From Inquilinus sp. (GTDB taxonomy: Bacteria > Pseudomonadota > Alphaproteobacteria > DSM-16000 > Inquilinaceae), in NCBI GenBank assembly GCA_013003675.1, contig JABDIP010000143.1, forward strand, positions 1 to 8,708: a stretch of 8,708 nucleotides of DNA, in the 5' to 3' direction. Positions 1 to 5,902 of this stretch are shown here, piece by piece. A program made the position numbers and the translations under genes. A model generated the notes under the pieces. It was not told the DNA's origin. It saw nothing but the letters and a program-made list of their open reading frames with translations, and searched no databases. Within the stretch, counting starts at the first letter, position 1, and each line of letters starts with the position of its first letter.

Positions 1-2059
1 CGGCGCCGAACAGCTCGCCGACCACCTTCATGCCGTCGAGCAGGAAGGTGTTGATGATGTCGAGCGGCGGGTGGCGCTGCATCGCCTCGTCGAGTTCTTC
101 CGCCAGGCCCTGGCGGTCGCCATCGACGATGCGATCCTTCAAGCGTTCCTCGACGGTCTCCGCCCGCTTGCGTTTTTCGGTCTTCTGCGCCGACCGCCCA
201 TCGAACAGCGCCATGAATCGCTCGAGCGGGATGTAGCCCTCGCGGCGGCGGTCGAAGATCAGGTCCTCGGCGACCTCGACCTCCTCGGCCGGGATCTGGT
301 GCAACGGCAGGATCTTGCTGACATGCACGATGGCCCCGGTCAGCCCGCGACGCATGGCGTGGTCGAGGAAAACCGAGTTCAGAACATGCCGGGCGGCGGG
401 GTTCAGGCCGAAGGAGATGTTCGACAGGCCAAGGATGATCTGGCATTCGGGAAGTTCGGCGGCGATCCGCTCGATCGCCTCCAGGGTCCACAGGCCGAGC
501 CTGCGATCGTCCTCGTTGCCGGTGCAGATGGTGAAGGTCAGCGGGTCGAACATCAGATCGGACGCCGGCAGGCCATGCTGCCGGCAGGCGAAATCGTACA
601 ACCGGTGCGCCAGGGCCACCTTCGACTCGGCGTCCTTGGCCATGCCGGTCTCGTCGATGGTCAGGGCGATCACCGCGGCGCCGTACTTCTTGGCCAGCGC
701 CAGCTTGGCGGCCGCCGGCTCCTCGCCATCCTCGAAATTGATCGAGTTGACGATGCCCTTGCCGCCATAGAGCTTCATCGCCGCCTTGAGCACCGGATAT
801 TCGGTGCTGTCGAACACCAGCGGCGCCGTCACTTCGCCGGTCAGCCGCTTGATCACGGCGGACATGTCGGCAATCTCGTCGCGGCCGACATAGGCGGCGC
901 AAACGTCCAGGGTGTGCGACCCCTCCGCCACCTGCTCCCGTCCCATCGCCGCGCAACCGTCCCAGTCCTCGGCCGCCTGCAACTCGCGGAAACGCTTGCT
1001 GCCGTTGGCGTTGCAGCGCTCGCCGATGGACAGATAGGCGTTCTCCTGGCGCAGCGGCACCTGGCCGTAGAGCGAGGCGACGGACGGCAGCCAGTGCACC
1101 GACCGCGTCGCCGGCACCGGCCGCGCGCCATGGCCGTCGCGCCTGCGCAGCATTGCGTCGAGGCCGGCGATATGCGGGCAGTCGGTCCCGCAGCAGCCGC
1201 CGATCAGGTGCAGCCCGTCCTCTTCGACGAAACGTTCCAGCCAGGCGGTGAGGTCGTGCGGGCCGAGCGGATAGACGGTCTGGCCATCGACCAGTTCGGG
1301 CAGGCCGGCATTGGGCTGGACCGAGACCAGCCCGGGCCAGTTCTCCGCCAGCCATTTGACGTGTTCCGCCATTTCCTGCGGGCCGGTCGCGCAGTTGAGC
1401 CCGAGCAGCGGCACGTCGAGCGCCTTGACCACCGTCGCAGCGGCGGCGATGTCGGCGCCGACCAGCAGGGTACCCGTGGTCTCGACGGTCACCTGGACGA
1501 AGATCGGCACATCGCGGCCGAGCGCCCGTTGCGCCGCCTTGGCGCCGTTCACCGCGGCCTTGATCTGTAGCGGGTCCTGGCAGGTCTCGATCAACAGCGC
1601 GTCGACGCCGCCATCGACCAGACCGCGGCTCTGCACGGTCAGCGCCGTCTCCAACGAGTCGTAGTCGACATGGCCGAGGCTGGGCAGCCTGGTCCCGGGT
1701 CCGATCGAGCCGACGACAAAACGCCGGCGATCGTCGCTGAACCCTTCGGCCGCCTCGCGAGCCAGGCCCGCGGCGACCCGGTTGATCTCCTCGGCGCGGT
1801 CGGCGAGGCCGAACTCGCCCAGGGTCAGCGGCGAGCCGCCGAATGTGTTGGTCTCGACCATGTCGGCGCCGGCCTGGAAATAGCCGCGGTGGATGTCGCG
1901 GACCAGATCGGGGCGCGACAGGTTCAGCACCTCGGTGCAGTTCTCATTGTCCCAATAGTCGCGCTCGACATCCAGATCGAGGGCCTGGACGCGGCTGCCC
2001 ATGCCGCCGTCGCACAGCAGGACGCGGTCGTGCAGCAGGTCGAGGATGTGCGTTGCCAT
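1..2059 (-). CDS. metH: Cobalamin-dependent methionine synthase (5-methyl-THF:homocysteine methyltransferase), C-terminus beyond window
   Basis: Transfers the methyl group of 5-methyltetrahydrofolate, via cobalamin, to homocysteine, giving methionine and THF in the cytoplasm. The window holds 686 complete codons from ATG 2059; the gene runs off the left edge. Residues about 1-300 are the homocysteine-binding barrel, starting LLCDGGMGSRVQ. The zinc ligands are visible as Cys223 (LNCATGP) and Cys289-Cys290 (GGCCGT). Residues about 340-610 are the pterin-binding barrel (GERCNANGS near 344, then DVCAAYVGRDE and FDSTEYPVLKAA). At about 640 the cobalamin cap domain begins; the last residues, DGMKVVGELFGA, match the cap helix of E. 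coli MetH. The B12 Rossmann and SAM reactivation domains would lie outside the window, so I cannot say whether this is a full-length or a split MetH. The start has only a weak purine-rich Shine-Dalgarno (AAGAAAAGAA). It lies 13 bases after metF on the same strand, so it is probably cotranscribed with metF. The assignment is firm from the motifs. Confidence 0.96.
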   Translation of the reverse strand, partial: MATHILDLLHDRVLLCDGGMGSRVQALDLDVERDYWDNENCTEVLNLSRPDLVRDIHRGYFQAGADMVETNTFGGSPLTLGEFGLADRAEEINRVAAGLAREAAEGFSDDRRRFVVGSIGPGTRLPSLGHVDYDSLETALTVQSRGLVDGGVDALLIETCQDPLQIKAAVNGAKAAQRALGRDVPIFVQVTVETTGTLLVGADIAAAATVVKALDVPLLGLNCATGPQEMAEHVKWLAENWPGLVSVQPNAGLPELVDGQTVYPLGPHDLTAWLERFVEEDGLHLIGGCCGTDCPHIAGLDAMLRRRDGHGARPVPATRSVHWLPSVASLYGQVPLRQENAYLSIGERCNANGSKRFRELQAAEDWDGCAAMGREQVAEGSHTLDVCAAYVGRDEIADMSAVIKRLTGEVTAPLVFDSTEYPVLKAAMKLYGGKGIVNSINFEDGEEPAAAKLALAKKYGAAVIALTIDETGMAKDAESKVALAHRLYDFACRQHGLPASDLMFDPLTFTICTGNEDDRRLGLWTLEAIERIAAELPECQIILGLSNISFGLNPAARHVLNSVFLDHAMRRGLTGAIVHVSKILPLHQIPAEEVEVAEDLIFDRRREGYIPLERFMALFDGRSAQKTEKRKRAETVEERLKDRIVDGDRQGLAEELDEAMQRHPPLDIINTFLLDGMKVVGELFGA

Positions 2060-2072
2060 GGCCGTTCTTTTC

Positions 2073-2978
2073 TTAGCGCGCCGAAGCGACCGCCCGGACC
2101 GCGCGCGACGCCGGCGCGATGCCGAGATGCCGGCAGATGGTGACCGTCGGCTCGGCGCGGTTCAGCGTGTAGAAATGGAAGGCGTCGACGCCGTGGGCGC
2201 GGAGCGATTCGCCTTGATCGACCGCGAAGTCGACGGCGGCCTGCCGCCGCGCTTCCTTGGAATCGGCGACCCCGGCAAAGCGGCCGGCGAGATCATCGGG
2301 CACCCGGGTACCGCATCTGCGGGCGAATTCCGCCGCCCGCTCGAAATTGGTGACCGGCAGGATACCCGGCACGATCGGCGCCTCGATGCCGGCGGTGCGG
2401 GCGCGATCGCGGAACCGCAGAAATGCGCTGTTGTCGAAGAAGAACTGGGTGATCGCGCGTGTCGCGCCGGCATCGAGCTTGCGCTTGAGATTGTCGAGGT
2501 CGTAGGCGGCCGACGGCGCATCGGGATGCACTTCGGGATAGGCCGCGACGCTGATCTCGAAATCGGCGACCCGCCGCAGACCATCGACCAGATCGACCGC
2601 ATAGGCGTAGTGCGCGGAATCCGGCCGATAAGGTCCGGCGTCGGCCCGGTCGCCGCGCAAGGCGACGATGCGGCGAATACCGGCCCGCCAATAGGTGCGT
2701 GCCAGCGCTTCGGTCGCCGCCCTGTCGCGGGCGACGCAGGTCATGTGCGCGGCAAGATCGAGCGAGGTCTCCTCGGCGAGGCCCAGGACGATCGCCGGCG
2801 TCATCTCGCTGTCCGACGCCAGCGCGCCATCGGTCACCGACGCGAAGGCCGGCGCCAAGCCTTGCAGGGCCGTCGCGCAATCCCGCAGCGTGGTCTCCAT
2901 CTGTGGCGAGCGGGGCGGGAAGAACTCGACGCTGACACGCACGGGCGCCGAGCCCGGATCGGGCTGTTCATGGCTCAT
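2073..2978 (-). CDS. metF: 5,10-methylenetetrahydrofolate reductase
   Basis: A flavoprotein that reduces 5,10-methylene-THF to 5-methyl-THF, the methyl donor used by MetH encoded next. The protein has 301 residues, close to E. coli MetF (296), and is a single TIM barrel. Visible family motifs are VEFFPPRSPQ near the N-terminus (Glu18, equivalent to catalytic Glu28 of E. coli), ALRGD with Asp110 (equivalent to Asp120), AAYPEVHPDA, the NLKRK FAD-binding stretch, ITQFFFD, PGILPV and the C-terminal FHFYTLNRAE. I chose ATG 2978 because it sits 6 bases after a strong GGAGGG and gives the normal N-terminus. A longer frame back to 3050 only adds an Arg/Pro/Gly-rich stretch lying inside the upstream gene. 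The start overlaps the regulator's stop as ATGA, suggesting translational coupling. One oddity is that the usual SVTYGA flavin-site motif reads SVTDGA here (Asp50). All other expected contacts appear intact, so I expect an active enzyme. Confidence 0.97.
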   Translation of the reverse strand: MSHEQPDPGSAPVRVSVEFFPPRSPQMETTLRDCATALQGLAPAFASVTDGALASDSEMTPAIVLGLAEETSLDLAAHMTCVARDRAATEALARTYWRAGIRRIVALRGDRADAGPYRPDSAHYAYAVDLVDGLRRVADFEISVAAYPEVHPDAPSAAYDLDNLKRKLDAGATRAITQFFFDNSAFLRFRDRARTAGIEAPIVPGILPVTNFERAAEFARRCGTRVPDDLAGRFAGVADSKEARRQAAVDFAVDQGESLRAHGVDAFHFYTLNRAEPTVTICRHLGIAPASRAVRAVASAR

Positions 2979-3955
2979 GACCTGCCCTCCAGGCCGTGTT
3001 CGGCCGGCTCGGCGACCCGGCGGCCGGCGGCCAGCCGGCGGGCCGGCCACAAAGTGACCGTCAGGGGCTGCCCGGGAAGTTCCAGCGCGCCGGGGCAGGC
3101 GAAGCCGGCGTCGCGCAGCCAGCCGGCGACCTGCGCCTCGGCAAAGCCGAGCCAGCGATGGGCATGGTCGACCCGCAGATCGTCGACCGCATGCGGTGCG
3201 AAATCCGCGATCAGCAGCATGCCGCCCGGCCGCAGGATGCGTGCCGCCTCCGCCAGGGCATCCGCCGGATCCTCAAGGTAGTGCAACACCTGATGGATCA
3301 CCGCGACATCGAACGACGCGCTGGGCAGCGGAAGCTGATAGAGATCGCCGTGGCGCACCTGCCAGTTGCGCACGCCGGCGGCCTCCAGATTGGCGCGGGC
3401 CACCGCCAGCATCTCGCGCGAGGAATCGATGCCGACGCAACGCGCGGCGCGGCGCGCCATGACCGCCAGCATGCGGCCGGTGCCGGTGCCGAGATCAAGC
3501 AAATCGCCGATCGGCTCCGACGGCAGCAGATCGAGCATGGCGCGCTCGACCTCGCTGTCGGCGATGTGCAGGGCGCGGATCTCGTCCCAGCGGGCGGCAT
3601 TCTCGGTGAAATAATGGGCGGCCTGCTCGGCGCGGCTGCGCTTGATGGTCTCGAGCCGTTCCAGGTCGAGGGCGAGAGTGGGGTCGGTATCCGGCACCAA
3701 ATCGACCAAAGTCCGTCCCAGATCGCCGCCCGGACCCCGCTGGGCCAGACGGAAATAGGCGTAGGTCCCCTCGCGAAACCGGTCGAGCAGCCCGGCATCG
3801 GAAAGCAGCTTGAGGTGGCGCGATACGCGCGGCTGACTCTGGCCGAGGATCTGCGTCAGATCGCTGACCGACAATTCGCCATGGGCGCATAGCGCAAGGA
3901 TGCGCAACCGTGTCGGCTCCGCCGCCGCCCGCAATCCGCTCAAGAGGTGATCCAT
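2975..3955 (-). CDS. ArsR-family winged-helix regulator fused to SAM-dependent methyltransferase fold (likely SAM/SAH-responsive methionine regulator)
   Basis: Predicted cytoplasmic DNA-binding regulator of 326 residues. Residues 1-75 form an ArsR-type winged helix (EPTRLRILALCAHGEL, recognition helix region QSQPRVSRHLKLL at 39-51, then wing FREGTYAYFRLA). Residues about 110-310 form a class I methyltransferase fold: motif I LLDLGTGTG (152-160), acidic Asp177 in GIDSSREML, then VIHQVLHYLEDP and RILRPGGMLLIADF. The classical metal site ELCVCDL is ELSVSDL here (27-33), so both thiols are missing and metal sensing by that site is unlikely. First gene of a run with metF and metH, overlapping metF by ATGA, which points to methionine/SAM control. 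ArsR-type SAM- or SAH-responsive regulators (SahR/SamR) are known in Proteobacteria; assignment to that group is inference. A real methyltransferase activity cannot be excluded. I prefer ATG 3955, which follows GGAG by about 12 bases and gives the usual family N-terminus; ATG 3985 adds ten residues and has no clear ribosome site. Confidence 0.9.
   Translation of the reverse strand: MDHLLSGLRAAAEPTRLRILALCAHGELSVSDLTQILGQSQPRVSRHLKLLSDAGLLDRFREGTYAYFRLAQRGPGGDLGRTLVDLVPDTDPTLALDLERLETIKRSRAEQAAHYFTENAARWDEIRALHIADSEVERAMLDLLPSEPIGDLLDLGTGTGRMLAVMARRAARCVGIDSSREMLAVARANLEAAGVRNWQVRHGDLYQLPLPSASFDVAVIHQVLHYLEDPADALAEAARILRPGGMLLIADFAPHAVDDLRVDHAHRWLGFAEAQVAGWLRDAGFACPGALELPGQPLTVTLWPARRLAAGRRVAEPAEHGLEGRS
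2984..2990 (-). promoter_or_regulatory. Shine-Dalgarno of metF, deciding its start
   Basis: On the minus strand the sequence reads GGAGGGCAGGTCATGA. The GGAGGG core lies 6 bases before ATG 2978, and the ATGA also holds the stop codon of the upstream regulator gene. This supports the short metF start over the upstream in-frame candidate at 3050 and implies coupled translation of the two genes. Confidence 0.75.
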
Positions 3956-4014
3956 TCGCCGCCAACTCCGCCAATGCGCCGTCATCGCGCCATCGATGCG
4001 GCATAGAGCAACAT

Positions 4015-4030
4015 ATAAAGATATCTTTAT
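4015..4030. promoter_or_regulatory. Perfect 16-bp AT-rich palindrome, candidate operator of the fused ArsR regulator
   Basis: The sequence ATAAAGATATCTTTAT is a perfect inverted repeat without spacer, centred between 4022 and 4023. It stands out as AT-rich in a very GC-rich window. It lies 60 bases upstream of the preferred regulator start (30 bases upstream of the alternative one), where an autoregulatory ArsR-family operator would be expected. The flanks remain AT-rich, so the promoter of the methionine operon probably overlaps it, though I cannot assign -35 and -10 boxes with confidence. On the minus strand TTGCAT sits just upstream of it and TATATG at its downstream end. Binding by the adjacent regulator is inference from position and symmetry. 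Confidence 0.65.
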
Positions 4031-4315
4031 GCAATGATTAATTCGACCCGCCCCCTAGGAGCGTTGCCACCTTCGTTGCAATGAAACGGCGTATTCAGAT
4101 GACGTTGCACATCGGCAACAGTCTCGCCTACGCAAAAGCCGCGCATACGCTGGAAACTGGCGAAGAGGGCACACCTGTGTTACCTGACGGCATCGGTCGA
4201 AGACTGCCAACGCGCCTCCATATTGACGCGATTGTGCGGCGGCATAACTGCATCGATCGAAACGACCGGGCGGCGATGTATCGCCCGACGGCCAGGCAAC
4301 GGGACAGGCTCAATT
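4031..4315. other. Intergenic region between divergent methionine operon and mlaAC
   Basis: About 285 bases with no convincing gene. The region must contain the promoter of mlaAC and probably part of the promoter of the methionine operon. There is an inverted repeat GTTGC-6-GCAAC at 4104-4119 and an 8-base direct repeat TGCAATGA at 4030-4037 and 4078-4085. A TTGACG at 4223-4228 resembles a -35 box for the plus strand, but the best following AT-rich hexamer (CATAAC) is only 14 bases away, so this is a weak promoter candidate. I see no riboswitch fold that I can defend and no hairpin plus T-run terminator. Confidence 0.4.
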
Positions 4316-5263
4316 GTGTCTGTAGCGATTTCGACCCGTCGCGGCCGCGACGTTGCGCGGCGGCAAGGGCATGGACCACTAGGCGCCCGTCTCACCCTGG
4401 CGGTGGGGCTTGCGCTCGCCGGTGGCGCCTGCGCGTCGTCGACCGGCAACGGTGTCTATGACCCGATCGAACCGTTCAATCGCGCCATGTTCCAGGTCAA
4501 CGACGCGGCGGACTTCCTGGTCGTCCGGCCGGTCTCCGAGACCTACCGGCAAGTCGTGCCGGACCCGCTGCAGGAGATGGTGACCAACGTCCTGCGCAAC
4601 CTGCGCACACCGGTGATCGTGCTCAACCAACTGCTTCAGGGCGATTGGGAGGGCGCGGAGGTCGCCGCGACACGGTTCTTCCTGAACTCGACGGTTGGCG
4701 TGCTGGGCCTGGTCGACATCGCCGGCTACGGCAATCCCGAATTGGCCTACGAATCGGAGGATTTCGGCCAGACCCTGGCGGTCTGGGGTGTCGGCGACGG
4801 CCCCTATTTGGTCCTGCCGCTGCTGGGTCCGTCGAACGTTCGCGACACCGCCGGACGGGTTGTCGATATCGGCAGCGACCCGCTGACCTATACCCTGAAC
4901 GACGACGCGGCGCTGGCGCGGAACATATTGACCGTCGTCGATGCGCGCACTCAGCTGCTCGATCCGCTGGACGAAGTGAGGCGCTCATCCCTCGACTACT
5001 ACGCCGCGGTGCGCAGCCTGTACGTACAGTCCCGCGACGGCGAGATTCAGGAGGGCGCCGCGGCGGAGGGCGAGGAATTCCCGGATTTCGAGGACTTCGA
5101 CGATTTCGAGGATTTCGAAGGCTTCGACGACCCGCCACCGCCCACCGACTCCGGCGAGGCCGGCCCGCCATCGAATGCTCTGCTTTCGGAGTCACCCCCG
5201 CTGAGGGAACCGCCGCCGCCGCTGGTTCTCGATCTCGACCCCCGGAGGAACCAACCGCGATGA
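4316..5263 (+). CDS. mlaA: MlaA/VacJ family outer-membrane lipoprotein of phospholipid transport
   Basis: MlaA sits in the outer membrane and removes mislocalised phospholipids from the outer leaflet, passing them to periplasmic MlaC, encoded next. Family motifs with residue numbers from GTG 4316: YDPIEPFNRAMFQVND (48-63), NLRTPVIVLNQLLQGD, RFFLNSTVGVLGLVDIA (120-136) and DFGQTLAVWGVGDGPYLVLP (149 onward). The protein would be 315 residues, longer than the usual roughly 250, because of a C-terminal extension with an acidic Phe-repeat (253-272) followed by a proline-rich tail. The start is uncertain. GTG 4316 has ACAGG 7 bases upstream and gives a long Arg-rich n-region, then hydrophobic LTLAVGLALAGGA before Cys39. 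The lipobox GGAC is a weak match, since Leu is expected at -3. A TTG at 4223 would be a still longer alternative. The gene overlaps mlaC by ATGA. Identity is firm; lipidation and start are less so. Confidence 0.92.
   Translation: MSVAISTRRGRDVARRQGHGPLGARLTLAVGLALAGGACASSTGNGVYDPIEPFNRAMFQVNDAADFLVVRPVSETYRQVVPDPLQEMVTNVLRNLRTPVIVLNQLLQGDWEGAEVAATRFFLNSTVGVLGLVDIAGYGNPELAYESEDFGQTLAVWGVGDGPYLVLPLLGPSNVRDTAGRVVDIGSDPLTYTLNDDAALARNILTVVDARTQLLDPLDEVRRSSLDYYAAVRSLYVQSRDGEIQEGAAAEGEEFPDFEDFDDFEDFEGFDDPPPPTDSGEAGPPSNALLSESPPLREPPPPLVLDLDPRRNQPR
5072..5131 (+). repeat. Acidic phenylalanine repeat encoded in the mlaA C-terminus
   Basis: Twenty codons (residues 253-272 of MlaA) follow an irregular pattern of Phe every two to three residues separated by Asp, Glu or Gly: EEFPDF, then EDF, DDF, EDF, EGF, DD. 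At DNA level this is a degenerate unit of TTCGA plus GA-rich bases, which suggests growth by slippage or unequal exchange. It is followed by PPPPT and a proline-rich end. The segment is probably disordered and strongly negative, and lies outside the conserved MlaA core. Confidence 0.75.
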
Positions 5264-5886
5264 AGCTGCTTCCCCCTGGCGCAGCCGCCGCCCTTTTCGC
5301 CGCCGGACTGGCGCTTTCCCCCTTCGCGTCGCGAGCCGCCGACGCTGCCGGCGCCGAGCGGTTCATCGCCGCGCTGGGCGACGAAGTCGTGTCGACCCTG
5401 CAACGCCCCGATCTGACCCTCGAGGAGGCGGAGACGCAGTTCCGCGGCGTTTTCCGGACGAATTTCGACATTCCGACCATCGGCCAGTTCTCGCTCGGCC
5501 GGTATTGGCGGGTCGCCTCACCGACAGAGCGCGAGGAATTCCTGCTCCTGTTCGAGGAGATGATCGTCGAGACCTATGCGCGGCGGTTCACCGAGTACAG
5601 CGGCCAGAGCTTTCGCGTCACCGGCAGCCGGGAGATATCCGAGCGCGATGTCCTGGTCTCGACCAGCATCATCAACGCCGACGGCCAGCTGGTGGTGGTG
5701 ATCGACTGGCGTGTGCGCCAGCGCGAAACCGGCTATCAAATCATCGATGTCGTCGTCGAGCAGGTCAGCATGGGCGTGACCCAGCGCAGCGACTTCAATG
5801 CCGTCATCCAGCGCGGCGGCGGCAAAGTCGAGGTGCTGCTGCAGGCGCTACGCGAACAGGTGCAGACGGCGCAGCAGGACGGCTGA
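5260..5886 (+). CDS. mlaC: MlaC/Ttg2D family periplasmic phospholipid-binding protein
   Basis: A periplasmic shuttle that carries phospholipid between the outer-membrane MlaA complex and the inner-membrane MlaFEDB ABC transporter. The protein has 208 residues, normal for the family. The N-terminus MKLLPPGAAAALFAAGLALS followed by ASRAADA is a signal peptide with likely signal peptidase I cleavage after about residue 26. Family signatures are FDIPTIGQFSLGRYWRVASP (69 onward; the D-x-x-x-x-x-x-x-LGRYWR pattern), FEEMIVETYARRF (about 98-110), VVIDWRVRQRETGYQIIDVVVEQVSM and a C-terminal RSDFNAVIQRGGG. ATG 5260 overlaps the mlaA stop as ATGA and is preceded by GGAGGAA (5244-5250) at 9 bases, so translation is likely coupled. 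The mlaFED transporter genes are not in this window. The gene ends 16 bases before the convergent ettA stop, with no visible terminator between them. Confidence 0.94.
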   Translation: MKLLPPGAAAALFAAGLALSPFASRAADAAGAERFIAALGDEVVSTLQRPDLTLEEAETQFRGVFRTNFDIPTIGQFSLGRYWRVASPTEREEFLLLFEEMIVETYARRFTEYSGQSFRVTGSREISERDVLVSTSIINADGQLVVVIDWRVRQRETGYQIIDVVVEQVSMGVTQRSDFNAVIQRGGGKVEVLLQALREQVQTAQQDG

Positions 5887-5902
5887 CGATTGGACCGCCG
5901 AT

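Noticed and set aside
71..1570. A 499-codon open frame on the plus strand opposite metH
   Set aside because: It is fully antisense to metH, whose motifs are unambiguous. Its composition (Arg, Gly, Val, His and Gln-rich) is typical of an antisense frame in GC-rich DNA.
2975..3955. Arsenic resistance: ArsR regulator or ArsM arsenite methyltransferase
   Set aside because: The classical ArsR cysteine pair is replaced by serines, no ars genes are nearby, and the context is methionine synthesis.
4081..4461. A 126-codon plus-strand frame beginning in the intergenic region
   Set aside because: There is no Shine-Dalgarno at a usable distance, it overlaps mlaA by about 145 bases, and its second half is Arg/Cys-rich shadow sequence.
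5047..5403. A minus-strand frame with a Ser-Lys-Ser repeat
   Set aside because: The repeat is the reverse reading of the acidic Phe repeat of MlaA and has no independent support.
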